From positions 142,869-206,868 of the forward strand of contig JAPLBY010000022.1 of the NCBI GenBank assembly GCA_026392515.1: DNA of 64,000 nt, read 5' to 3'. This document shows positions 24,351-33,659 of the stretch, one piece after another. Position numbers and translations under genes: made by a program. The notes below the pieces were generated by a model that was given only the letters and a program-made list of their open reading frames with translations, did not search any database and had not been told where the DNA came from. Positions within the stretch are counted from its first letter, which is position 1. Each line of letters begins with the position of its first letter. Source of the stretch: Actinomycetota bacterium. Lineage in GTDB: Bacteria > Actinomycetota > Actinomycetes > S36-B12 > UBA5976.

Positions 24351-27095
24351 TTAGTGGCCGGCACTGGCCCACGAGGTGCCAATTCCAGTAGAAACCTCCA
24401 TAGGCACCGACAAATCCCCTACTGCGCCCATGTTTTGCACAACTATTGCGGTCACTTGTTCGAGCTCACCTTTTGCTACTTCAATAACCAATTCGTCATG
24501 TACCTGCAGCAACAGTCTGGACTTAACGCCAGCTGACTTCAAGGCAACATCAACCTTCAGCATGGCGACCTTTACTAAGTCAGCAGCTGAACCTTGAATC
24601 GGAGCATTCAAGGCCATGCGTTCGGCCATATCGCGCAGTTGTCGGTTGTCACTGTTTAGATCTGGCAAATAGCGACGACGCCCCATTATCGATTCGGTGT
24701 ATCCCAGCTTTCGGGCTTCAACCACGACGTTAGCTAAGTAATCGCGCACGCCACCGAATCTTTCGAAATAAGTATTCATTAACGACTTAGCTTGATCGTT
24801 GCTAATACTCAATTGCTGCGCTAGGCCATAAGCAGACAATCCGTAGGCCAATCCATAGGACATAGCTTTAATTTGTCGACGCATGTCGGCATCAACTTTC
24901 TCGGGCGGAACTCCGAACACCTGAGAGCCAACAGTGGTGTGCAAATCTTCGCCAGTCTTAAGTGCTGCAATCAAACCTGGATCGTTTGATAGGTGTGCCA
25001 TAACTCGAAGTTCAATTTGGCTGTAGTCAGCAGTAAGCAACGTTTCGAAATCTTTACCCACCACAAACGTGCCACGGATAGCAAAACCTTCGTTAGTACG
25101 AATTGGAATGTTTTGCAGATTAGGTTCAGTACTGGATAGTCGACCAGTTGCTGCAACCATTTGATTAAAGCTGGTGTGAATTCGATCATCGGATTGAACT
25201 GCAGCGAGCAATCCAGTAACAGTTTGCTTGAGTTTGATCACTTCACGATAACGAAGCAGCGCAGTGAGCAGCTCATCATCTGGAAATTTTGCTAATAGTC
25301 CAAGCAGCGATTCTGCATCTGTTGTGTAACCGGTCTTGATCTTTTTGGTCTTTGGCAGTCCACGCTCTTCAAAAAGAACTTCTTGCAGTTGTTTAGGTGA
25401 GCCTAGATTGAATTCATGGCCAACTGAATCGTGTGCCTGCTTCACGGCCTGCGCAGCATCAGCCTCAAAACTGGCTTCTAACTTCTTGAGCGCTTTAACA
25501 TCAACTGCAATTCCATAAGCTTCCATTTCAGCTAACAATGGAACTAACGGCGTTTCTACTTGATTGAAGAGGCTCTCGCCGCCACGCTTTTGCAATTCAA
25601 GTTTCAGAAATTCACTCAAGTCCAAAGTCGCACGAGCCGCCTTAGCTAAAGCCTCTCCGGAAATTTCAAGTGAAGAATCTAGTGAGAGCTGTGCGCTTGA
25701 TTCGGATGAATCAGATTCAAGTGACTTTCCCAGATAGCGCATAACTAAATCGGCTAACTCAAAGTTTCTGCCACCGGGTGACACTAGATACGAGGCGATG
25801 GCAGTGTCGAATGTAACGCCGTTAAGTGGAGTTCCCATTGCATTAAAGGCCAGCATTGGTCCCTTGGCATCGTGCAAGATCTTCTCTGACGAACTAGCCA
25901 GCCAGTTAGCCAGTGTTTCACTACCGTCAGCTGCGGCGCACCAAACTGACTCACCTGAACTATTGACAAACGCAAGCGCTTCAATGTGTCCGGAACCGCT
26001 ACCCCAGTGTCCGGTTGTCGCGACCGCTACTGGTGATCCAGCTGCCTTAAGCCACTTGCCTAATTCAGACTCCGAAACTTTCTTGGTGACAACTTCGAAT
26101 CCTTCGCTAGCAGCGTCGGCCACTTTCACATCTTTAGCAGCTTTGCCAGATTCTTTAGTCGTCTTCGAGCTATCAGAACCTGCAGCCTTGGTGCTTACCG
26201 GAGCTGTGCCAGATTTATTTCCACTTGGCCAAGCTGCAAACAACCTAGGACGCAGGGCGGAAAATTCCAGTGCGTCGAGCGTGGCATGGACCACGCTGGC
26301 GTCATATTCGCGCTTTGCATAAGTTTCAATGGCACGCTCGACCGGCGCATCCTCTACCAAGCGATTGAGTTCATAGTTCAGTTGGACTTGGTCGAGGTTC
26401 GCCCGCAGCGCCTCACCAACTTTGCCACCGATGGAATCAGCAACTGCAAGAATCTTTTCGAGTTCGCCAAATTCGGCAATCCATTTGGCGGCGGTCTTAG
26501 GGCCAACACCTGGAACGCCTGGCAGGTTGTCACTACTTTCACCCACCAGGGCTGCTAGCGATCGATATTGCTTTGGTGTGACGCCATACTTATCAAACAC
26601 AGCATCTGGTGTCATGTGCACTAAATCCGACATACCTTTGCGCGGATAAAGAATGGTTACTCGTTCATCAATGAGTTGGAATGAGTCACGATCGCCACTG
26701 ACAATCTGTACTGGGAAATCACAGCTCTTGGCTAAGGTGGCCAGAATGTCATCGGCTTCGAATCCGTCTGCCGTCACCACTGAAATGTTTAGGGATTCGA
26801 GGACCTGCTTGATCAGTTCAACTTGACCTTTGAATTCAGGTGGCGACTTCGCTCTGGTGGCTTTGTAATCCGGATATCTTTCGCTTCGGAAGGTTTGTCT
26901 AGAAACGTCAAAGGCCACTACTAGATGTGAAGGTTTTTGATCCTTGAGAACATTGACCAACATCGACACAAATCCGTAGACCGCATTGGTGTGCTGGCCT
27001 GAGCTGGTGGCAAAGTTTTCGACAGGCAGGCCATGAAACGCTCGATAGGCAAGCGAGTGACCGTCCAAAATGAGAAACTTAGATGTATCAGCCAC
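24351..27095 (-). CDS. polA: DNA polymerase I
   Basis: 5'-3' exonuclease N-terminus, polymerase motifs LLTADYSQIELRVMAHLS, RRQIKAMSYGLAYGLSAYGL, LLQVHDELVIEV. Confidence 0.96.
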   Translation of the reverse strand: MADTSKFLILDGHSLAYRAFHGLPVENFATSSGQHTNAVYGFVSMLVNVLKDQKPSHLVVAFDVSRQTFRSERYPDYKATRAKSPPEFKGQVELIKQVLESLNISVVTADGFEADDILATLAKSCDFPVQIVSGDRDSFQLIDERVTILYPRKGMSDLVHMTPDAVFDKYGVTPKQYRSLAALVGESSDNLPGVPGVGPKTAAKWIAEFGELEKILAVADSIGGKVGEALRANLDQVQLNYELNRLVEDAPVERAIETYAKREYDASVVHATLDALEFSALRPRLFAAWPSGNKSGTAPVSTKAAGSDSSKTTKESGKAAKDVKVADAASEGFEVVTKKVSESELGKWLKAAGSPVAVATTGHWGSGSGHIEALAFVNSSGESVWCAAADGSETLANWLASSSEKILHDAKGPMLAFNAMGTPLNGVTFDTAIASYLVSPGGRNFELADLVMRYLGKSLESDSSESSAQLSLDSSLEISGEALAKAARATLDLSEFLKLELQKRGGESLFNQVETPLVPLLAEMEAYGIAVDVKALKKLEASFEADAAQAVKQAHDSVGHEFNLGSPKQLQEVLFEERGLPKTKKIKTGYTTDAESLLGLLAKFPDDELLTALLRYREVIKLKQTVTGLLAAVQSDDRIHTSFNQMVAATGRLSSTEPNLQNIPIRTNEGFAIRGTFVVGKDFETLLTADYSQIELRVMAHLSNDPGLIAALKTGEDLHTTVGSQVFGVPPEKVDADMRRQIKAMSYGLAYGLSAYGLAQQLSISNDQAKSLMNTYFERFGGVRDYLANVVVEARKLGYTESIMGRRRYLPDLNSDNRQLRDMAERMALNAPIQGSAADLVKVAMLKVDVALKSAGVKSRLLLQVHDELVIEVAKGELEQVTAIVVQNMGAVGDLSVPMEVSTGIGTSWASAGH

Positions 27096-27118
27096 GTATT
27101 GATCCTAGAGGGGTATCT

Positions 27119-27526
27119 ATGAGTTCCAACCAAGAGAACCAAGCAAGCGACGTCGCAGTTGGAGCTATGGCCGAAAGAATGGGAATAACCGTCAGTTTCG
27201 CTACCGCCAACAAGGTGGTTGGGCATATGCCAGTTGAAGGAAACACTCAGCCATTTGGGCTGCTTAATGGTGGTGCTTCTATGGCGTTGGCAGAGACTCT
27301 CGGATCAGTTGGCGCTCACCTGCATGCGGGACCAACTAGAAGTGTGGTTGGAATCGACATCAATGGCACACACCATCGCAGCGCAACCAGCGGTCAAGTG
27401 ACAGGAACTGCTACCCCATTGAGTCTTGGTCGCACTATTGCAGTGTACGAAATCGTTATTACTGACGAACGAGATAAGCGGATCTGCACTGCTCGCTTAA
27501 CTTGTCTACTTCGCGATCTTGCTTAG
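27119..27526 (+). CDS. PaaI-like hotdog-fold thioesterase
   Basis: QPFGLLNGGASMALAETLGSVGA; start revised to MSSNQENQ with AGAGGGG upstream. Confidence 0.82.
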   Translation: MSSNQENQASDVAVGAMAERMGITVSFATANKVVGHMPVEGNTQPFGLLNGGASMALAETLGSVGAHLHAGPTRSVVGIDINGTHHRSATSGQVTGTATPLSLGRTIAVYEIVITDERDKRICTARLTCLLRDLA

Positions 27527-27556
27527 AACTTAGTCGCTTTATGAGAGAGTAATTCC

Positions 27557-28282
27557 ATGTTTATTGGGTCTGGCACGGTTATCAACATCATTGCAGTATT
27601 GATTGGCTCCACCTTGGGTGTCTTTATTGCGCACCGGCTAACCGAAAAGATTCGTGATGTAGTCACGGACGGACTTGGATTAGTAACCGGGATGATTGCA
27701 GTTCTGACTTGCGCTTCAATTACTGATCCGCTGCTAAGTGAAACTCTTGGCGCTGGTTGGCCAGTCTTGATAGTTCTAGCAAGCATTGTCGTTGGCGGAA
27801 TGCTGGGAACCGCAATGCAAATCGAAGAACGGCTCGAACACGCTGGGGATCGTCTTAAGGCTAGATTTTCCAATGACGGATCCTCTAAGTTCACTGAGGG
27901 TTTTGTTGCTGCATCACTATTGTTTTGCGTTGGTGCCATGTCAGTGCTCGGTCCGATCACAGATGGACTTGGTGGCGGAAACGAAATTCTAGTTCTCAAG
28001 TCAACTTTGGACTTCTTTGCATCTATTGCATTTGCATCCGTTTTTGGTTGGGGTGTTGCGGCATCAGCGCTCACGATTCTGGTGTTTCAAGGAAGCTTGA
28101 CTGCCCTTGGTTACGCACTTGGCAACTTCATGTCAGAGGTTCAAGTGTTAATGCTTACTGCGACTGGTGGATTGTTGATTCTAGGTATTTCACTTCGACT
28201 TCTTAACATCCGACAAATCCAGGTTGGAAATATGTTGCCAGCCCTTGTGATTGCTCCCCTTCTAGTGGCACTTGTTGCCTAG
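27557..28282 (+). CDS. DUF554 family membrane protein (YdfK-like)
   Basis: GSGTVINIIAVLIGSTLGVFIA, VGAMSVLGPITDGL, multi-TM. Confidence 0.8.
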   Translation: MFIGSGTVINIIAVLIGSTLGVFIAHRLTEKIRDVVTDGLGLVTGMIAVLTCASITDPLLSETLGAGWPVLIVLASIVVGGMLGTAMQIEERLEHAGDRLKARFSNDGSSKFTEGFVAASLLFCVGAMSVLGPITDGLGGGNEILVLKSTLDFFASIAFASVFGWGVAASALTILVFQGSLTALGYALGNFMSEVQVLMLTATGGLLILGISLRLLNIRQIQVGNMLPALVIAPLLVALVA

Positions 28283-28294
28283 TTAAACCTCAAC

Positions 28295-28328
28295 AAAAAA
28301 GGACCCTGCAATCTGCAGGGTCCTTTTT
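28295..28328. terminator. Bidirectional intrinsic terminator between convergent DUF554 and livF
   Basis: aaaaaaggaccctgcaatctgcagggtccttttt: GC-rich stem flanked by A-tract and T-tract. Confidence 0.92.
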
Positions 28329-28339
28329 ATGTGAACTAA

Positions 28340-29068
28340 TTAACCGCCTAGGTAAGCCTGTGCGATTGCTGGATCGTCGGCAAGCTTAGAACCGTCACCC
28401 TCAAGCTTTAGGTGACCAGACTCAAGTACGTAGGCATAATCTGCGATACGTAGCGCAGCTAGTGCGTTCTGCTCAACCAAAAGAATGGTTACGCCAGTTT
28501 TGCGAATCTCTTCGATGGTTTCAAAGATTAGATCTACCAAAACTGGAGCTAGACCCATTGAAGGTTCATCCAAGATAAGTAGCTTTGGATTGCCCATTAG
28601 AGCGCGGCCAACTGCAAGCATTTGCTGCTCACCACCGGACATAGTGCCGGCTTTTTGGGTGATGCGTTCTTGGAGACGAGGGAACAATTCCAGGACGTGA
28701 GCTCGAGTTTCCTTAACTCCTGCTGCGTCCTTACGAAGGTATGCGCCTAAGTCAAGGTTTTCATCAACAGTCATCTTTGGGAAAATGCGTCGTCCTTCTG
28801 GAGAGTGACAGATACCCTTGGCAACGATTTCGTGTCCTGGAATTCCATCGATCTTTTCGCCAAGAAATTCGATACTTCCAGTCTTCGGCTTAAGTAGACC
28901 ACTGACAGTGCGAAGTGTTGTTGACTTACCCGCACCATTGGAACCAATAAGAGAAACGATCTCACCTTCACGAACTTCAAGAGTTAGACCTTTGACTGCG
29001 GTGATCGCACCGTATCCAACTGTTAAGTCATTGATCTTGAGCATTGCAGGAGTGTTTAAACGTGCCAT
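28340..29068 (-). CDS. livF: Branched-chain amino acid ABC transporter ATP-binding protein LivF
   Basis: Walker A GSNGAGKSTTLRTVSGL, MSGGEQQMLAVGRALM; liv operon context. Confidence 0.92.
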   Translation of the reverse strand: MARLNTPAMLKINDLTVGYGAITAVKGLTLEVREGEIVSLIGSNGAGKSTTLRTVSGLLKPKTGSIEFLGEKIDGIPGHEIVAKGICHSPEGRRIFPKMTVDENLDLGAYLRKDAAGVKETRAHVLELFPRLQERITQKAGTMSGGEQQMLAVGRALMGNPKLLILDEPSMGLAPVLVDLIFETIEEIRKTGVTILLVEQNALAALRIADYAYVLESGHLKLEGDGSKLADDPAIAQAYLGG

Positions 29069-29862
29069 TACTTGCTCGCCTCCGATCCGCTCTTGCCTAA
29101 ATAGGCTTCGATAACTCTTGGGTTTGATTTGATTTCTGCAGGAGATCCTTCAGCAATCTTTTGACCTTGATCAAGAACTGTAATCCGTTCTGAAACCTGC
29201 ATAACAACGCTCATGTCATGCTCAATGAGCAGGATACTTATTCCCTTGTCTGCCTTTAACTTGCGGACGAAGTCAACAAATGCTGCAGACTCATTTGGGT
29301 TCATACCAGCTGTTGGCTCATCAAGAAGCAGAACCTTCGGGCGCAACGCAAGTGCACGTGCTACTTCGAGTCGACGCTGATCACCATAGGAAAGGTTACG
29401 TGCGTATTCGTTGGTTACGCTTCCAATTCCAACATAGTCAAGAAGCTCTTGTGCGAAGCGACGAGCTTCTGCCTCTTCAGCCTTTTGCTTCTTGGTTCGG
29501 AAAATGGTTGCAAATACTCCTGCATTCATCTTTGAGTGCATCGCTACCATGACGTTCTCTTGCGCCGTCATAAGACCAAACAAGCGGATGTTCTGGAAAG
29601 TTCTAGCAAGACCGCCGGAGGCAATGTCATGCACTGGATCTCCAGTAATCTCAACGTTGTCGAAAATTACCGCTCCACTAGTTGGCTTGTATAGGCCAGT
29701 TAAAACGTTGAAGAACGTTGTCTTTCCAGCTCCGTTAGGACCAATCAGCGAAACGATCGACCCTTCCGGAATCGTGAACGACACATCATCAACAGCAACT
29801 AGGCCGCCGAATTCCACGCGGATATCTTGAGCATCTAATACTGCTCTACCATCAAGACTCAT
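29068..29862 (-). CDS. livG: Branched-chain amino acid ABC transporter ATP-binding protein LivG
   Basis: GPNGAGKTTFFNVLTGLYKPTSG, LSYGDQRRLEVARALA, AGMNPNES. Confidence 0.92.
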   Translation of the reverse strand: MSLDGRAVLDAQDIRVEFGGLVAVDDVSFTIPEGSIVSLIGPNGAGKTTFFNVLTGLYKPTSGAVIFDNVEITGDPVHDIASGGLARTFQNIRLFGLMTAQENVMVAMHSKMNAGVFATIFRTKKQKAEEAEARRFAQELLDYVGIGSVTNEYARNLSYGDQRRLEVARALALRPKVLLLDEPTAGMNPNESAAFVDFVRKLKADKGISILLIEHDMSVVMQVSERITVLDQGQKIAEGSPAEIKSNPRVIEAYLGKSGSEASK

Positions 29863-29864
29863 AG

Positions 29865-31052
29865 TTAGTGATGCCCAATCTTTGTCTCGTCGGATACTAC
29901 TTCTTCGTCTTCGAACTTATCCTCATTCATAACCATTCGAATTCGCGCTTCTGGAATGAAGCCTTCACGACGGAACAGCATCATGAGGACCAGAAGAAGT
30001 CCGAATAACAAGAATTGGTATGACGGGAAGTTGATGTTTGTGCCGAAGGAGTTGTTAACTAGTTCACCAATCTGGATAAGCCCAATTGAGTTAATCCAAG
30101 CTAAGGTAACAGCTCCGACTACTACGCCCCAAACGTTACCCATACCACCCATAACTACCATGGCCAGGATAATGATCGAGATTACAAAGTTAAATCGATC
30201 AGCGTAAACGCCACCAACCAAGATTGCGAAGCCCACACCACCAATACCGCCACCGACTGCTCCGATTGCATAGGAGGCGAATTTAGTACGCCATAGCGGA
30301 ACACCCATCATGCTGGCAGCTAGTTCGTCTTCACGAATTGCTAACCAGGCACGACCCAAGCGGCCGTCACGAAGTCGGATAGAGAAGAAGATCATTGCGC
30401 CAGCAAGAACTGACACCATCAGGAACTTTTCTGGAAGTGCGAAGGTTCCAATGACATAACCGAATAGATTCACATCATCTAAGCCGCCGATGCCTTGCGC
30501 ACCGTTAGTTACGTTGTGTCCCGCAATGTCCGCACCATTAAGCATGAACTGAGGGATAATTTCACCGAAACCAAGTGTTACTAATGCGAGGTAATCGCTC
30601 TTTAGCCGAAGTGTTGGACCACCGATGATTACACCCCAAATTGCAGTGAACACACCTCCGAGGATTAGCACCAGGAATACATGGAAGTGGATTCCAAAAT
30701 CAAGGCCCGGGCGTGGATTGCCAAAGAAATTAATTTGAAGTGAACTGAAAAATGGTGACATTAACCAACCGGCAATGTAGCCGCCCAAAGCCCAGAACGC
30801 TACGTAACCAAGGTCAAGCAGACCGGCGTAACCCACGATGATGTTAAGGCCCAATGCCATAACGATCCAGATCATGATTTCCGCCATTGAAGTAAGCGAG
30901 AACCAAGCGTTGAAGAATTTCTGAACGCCACTTCCAGCTTCAGGAAGTATGAACTTGTTTAGGATAAAGAAGAATGCGACAGCGGACGTGAACCCGATGG
31001 CCCACTTTCGGTTGCCACTTACAGAAGTGTGTGCTGGAGCAGTGTTTGACAT
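29865..31052 (-). CDS. livM: Branched-chain amino acid ABC transporter permease LivM
   Basis: LNIIVGYAGLLDLGYVAFWALGGY; start revised to MSNTAPAHTS at 31052. Confidence 0.9.
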   Translation of the reverse strand: MSNTAPAHTSVSGNRKWAIGFTSAVAFFFILNKFILPEAGSGVQKFFNAWFSLTSMAEIMIWIVMALGLNIIVGYAGLLDLGYVAFWALGGYIAGWLMSPFFSSLQINFFGNPRPGLDFGIHFHVFLVLILGGVFTAIWGVIIGGPTLRLKSDYLALVTLGFGEIIPQFMLNGADIAGHNVTNGAQGIGGLDDVNLFGYVIGTFALPEKFLMVSVLAGAMIFFSIRLRDGRLGRAWLAIREDELAASMMGVPLWRTKFASYAIGAVGGGIGGVGFAILVGGVYADRFNFVISIIILAMVVMGGMGNVWGVVVGAVTLAWINSIGLIQIGELVNNSFGTNINFPSYQFLLFGLLLVLMMLFRREGFIPEARIRMVMNEDKFEDEEVVSDETKIGHH

Positions 31053-31053
31053 G

Positions 31054-32100
31054 TCAGACCTTCTCTTGTGCTGTCTCGCCCAACAATCCACCAGGACGGT
31101 AGACCATTAGAAGGATAAGGATTGTGAACACCATCGTCTGGGACCAGCGTTGGCCAGGTCCAATTGCTAAGCCATCGTTATAGCTCTGGATTAAACCAAT
31201 GATTAGACCACCAAGTACAGCGCCGTAGAGATTACCCACGCCACCCAGTACTGCTGCGGTGAATGCAATTAGTCCTAGTTGGAAGCCCAGGTTGTAGGCA
31301 ACCGTACCCGTGGTTTGTGCCCACATGATTCCGGCAGCTCCTGCAGCAGCACCTGCAATAGCGAATGTGAACGTAATTGTCTGATTCACATCGATACCCA
31401 TTAGGCGTGAAGCATCTTTGTCCTGTGCTGTGGCTCGCATGGCGCGACCGCGACGGGTCTTGTTAACAATGAAAGCCAAGACAACCAGTAACGGAATTGT
31501 GATAGCAAAAATAACTAGGGATTTGAAGTTGATAACAATTCCGGATAGTTCAAACGTAGTTGAAGGAAGTACTGTGTTTACGTTTACCGGATTGGAACCA
31601 ATCCACTTAAGACCAATCCACTGCAGCACGAATGACATACCAACAGCGGTAATCAATGGAGCAAGTTTCGGTGCATTACGCAATCTGCGGTAAGCGAGGC
31701 GTTCAATCGAAGTGTTTACAACTGCACCAAAAACCATGGTTAAAAGTAGTACGAGTAGAAGCAAAATATAATTTGTGCCGCTTGGGCTTTGAGCGCCCAA
31801 CAATTCAGTAAGGATAGCGAAGCTGAATACTGCGCTTAACATGAACAAGTCACCGTGAGCAAAGTTGATCAGTTCAATGATGCCGTAAACCAAGGTGTAG
31901 CCAAGTGCGATCAACGCATACAGCAATCCATTGTTGAGACCGTTTACAGTTACTTGTGCAAACTGCATTGGATCGCTGGTTAGATTTAGCCCTAGCCAAT
32001 AAACGGCAACACCAACTACGAAAATCATCGAGACTTTCATAAGTATTGCGCTAGGCGTTATTTTCTTTTTTCTAGCTACGCCGGATGCAACCGAAGTCAT
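31054..32100 (-). CDS. livH: Branched-chain amino acid ABC transporter permease LivH
   Basis: LNNGLLYALIALGYTLVYGIIELINFAHGDLFM; start revised to MTSVASGV at 32100 with GAAGGAG upstream. Confidence 0.92.
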   Translation of the reverse strand: MTSVASGVARKKKITPSAILMKVSMIFVVGVAVYWLGLNLTSDPMQFAQVTVNGLNNGLLYALIALGYTLVYGIIELINFAHGDLFMLSAVFSFAILTELLGAQSPSGTNYILLLLVLLLTMVFGAVVNTSIERLAYRRLRNAPKLAPLITAVGMSFVLQWIGLKWIGSNPVNVNTVLPSTTFELSGIVINFKSLVIFAITIPLLVVLAFIVNKTRRGRAMRATAQDKDASRLMGIDVNQTITFTFAIAGAAAGAAGIMWAQTTGTVAYNLGFQLGLIAFTAAVLGGVGNLYGAVLGGLIIGLIQSYNDGLAIGPGQRWSQTMVFTILILLMVYRPGGLLGETAQEKV

Positions 32101-32188
32101 CTGCGGTTTCTCCTTCAAATAAGACACCTACAAAGGTGCTCGGAATATTCTCTTAATTAAACACTATAGTTTCTAAAATTTATAGGAA

Positions 32189-32220
32189 TTGGGCGGGATT
32201 GGTAAACCAATCCCGCCCAA
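32189..32220 (-). other. Perfect 15-bp intercistronic hairpin between livK and livH (3'-end stabiliser or attenuator candidate)
   Basis: ttgggcgggattggt-aa-accaatcccgcccaa; no strong U-tract follows on the minus strand. Confidence 0.85.
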
Positions 32221-32253
32221 ACCTTCAATGCCCTAAATGAGCATTTTGGCTAA

Positions 32254-33495
32254 TTACTTAATATCAAGTGTCTTGATATCAGTTTCTACGCCACCGGTCA
32301 TCTGCTGCAGAGTCATTGTGACAGTATCAACGTCACCTGTCTCCTGGTTTAGACAGAAGCCCATACCAGAGATTGATTCTTCAGCTGTTAGACAGATTTG
32401 CTCTCCAGCGAATACTGCATCAAGTACGCCTTGACGGGTACCATCTGATGCTGCAATTGCCTTAAGGATTACCTGCATAGCCACGCCACCGTACATTGCG
32501 TATGAGCTGTTTGGCTCGTTACCATACTTTGCGGTGTAATCTTCTACGAACTTCGCAGGAGCGCCGCCACCCTTCTTGATGCCGTCAAGTGACTTACCAG
32601 CAAATGTCATCCATAGACCTTCAGCTTCTGGCATTTCGCGCAGAGTTGGGTATCCGGAGAAACCATCTGGTGACATTGCTAGGAATGCAGTGTTGTCGCC
32701 AAGTACTGCAGTCTTGTCCTTAACTAGCTGAACACCGTTGTTATCAAAGATTCCACCGTAGTAAACAGCTGTTGCTCCGGAGGCCTTGATCTTTTCGAAT
32801 GTATTTGTGTAACCCTGGGTCTGCTTTGCATCCCATGATCCACGGAATACAGTTCCGCCAAGCTTTTCGAACTCGATCTGTACTGCATCGGAAATACCAA
32901 TGCCGTAAGCCTGAGTATCGTCAAGAACAGCAAGGTTCTTTACACCCTGTTCGTTGAACAAGAACTGTGCAGCTGCTGTTCCCTGGAAACCGTCGTGTGC
33001 AATTACGCGAGCGTAGTTACGTGCGCCGGATGGGTAGTAAAGACCTGGTTCGCCCATATCCCATTCGATGGTTAGACCTGGGTAAGTGTTTGCATGTGAA
33101 ATCATTAGCATGCCAGCCTGGTTTAGAACTGGGATGATGATCTTTGCACAACCGGAGTTGTAGGTACCCATAACAGCTACTTCAGCTGTGTTGGCTACGT
33201 GATCCTGTGCGTTCTTTGCACAAGCTGCGTCGTCCCAAGCACCCTTAGCTGCTGTTGAGTCGTCGTATTCTTTGATTTCGACAGTGAAGTCTCCAGCTTT
33301 GCCGCCAGCTTGTTCAAGAACAAGTGCTGCGACTTCGTTGGTTGACTTGCTCGCATCAGCTGATGCGCCCTGCAATGGAAGATCGGTACCCACTACGAGT
33401 GCGTCTCCACCAGCAGAATCACTGCCACCGCTGCAAGCAGCAAGGGCAAGTGCGCCAGCAATAGCTAGAGCACCGATTTTGATCGGCTTGATCAT
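32254..33495 (-). CDS. livK: Branched-chain amino acid ABC transporter substrate-binding lipoprotein
   Basis: Lipobox IAGALALAACSGG and periplasmic-binding type I fold; start revised to MIKPIKIG at 33495. Confidence 0.9.
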   Translation of the reverse strand: MIKPIKIGALAIAGALALAACSGGSDSAGGDALVVGTDLPLQGASADASKSTNEVAALVLEQAGGKAGDFTVEIKEYDDSTAAKGAWDDAACAKNAQDHVANTAEVAVMGTYNSGCAKIIIPVLNQAGMLMISHANTYPGLTIEWDMGEPGLYYPSGARNYARVIAHDGFQGTAAAQFLFNEQGVKNLAVLDDTQAYGIGISDAVQIEFEKLGGTVFRGSWDAKQTQGYTNTFEKIKASGATAVYYGGIFDNNGVQLVKDKTAVLGDNTAFLAMSPDGFSGYPTLREMPEAEGLWMTFAGKSLDGIKKGGGAPAKFVEDYTAKYGNEPNSSYAMYGGVAMQVILKAIAASDGTRQGVLDAVFAGEQICLTAEESISGMGFCLNQETGDVDTVTMTLQQMTGGVETDIKTLDIK

Positions 33496-33582
33496 TTGTA
33501 TTTCCTCTCGTTGGCCCGACGAATTCTTTTCGGGCATCCCTAAAGTAACGGCTGAAGCCCACTAAATTCAAGGTAAATGGCT

Positions 33583-33612
33583 CGTAACGAGCAGGTGTTA
33601 CGGGTTCGTTAT
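33583..33612 (-). promoter_or_regulatory. Candidate GlnR-type operator upstream of livK
   Basis: Minus strand ATAAC-N6-GTAAC, plus interleaved inverted repeats CGTAAC/GTTACG. Confidence 0.3.
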
Positions 33613-33659
33613 CGGGAAATCCAGAAACCAGCGCAAAATCGGACATTTGCCTATGCGGA

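Noticed and set aside
27523-28074. 183-aa minus-strand ORF antisense to the DUF554 gene
   Set aside because: Low-complexity Ser/Pro/Thr composition typical of a shadow ORF; the sense frame is a coherent membrane protein.
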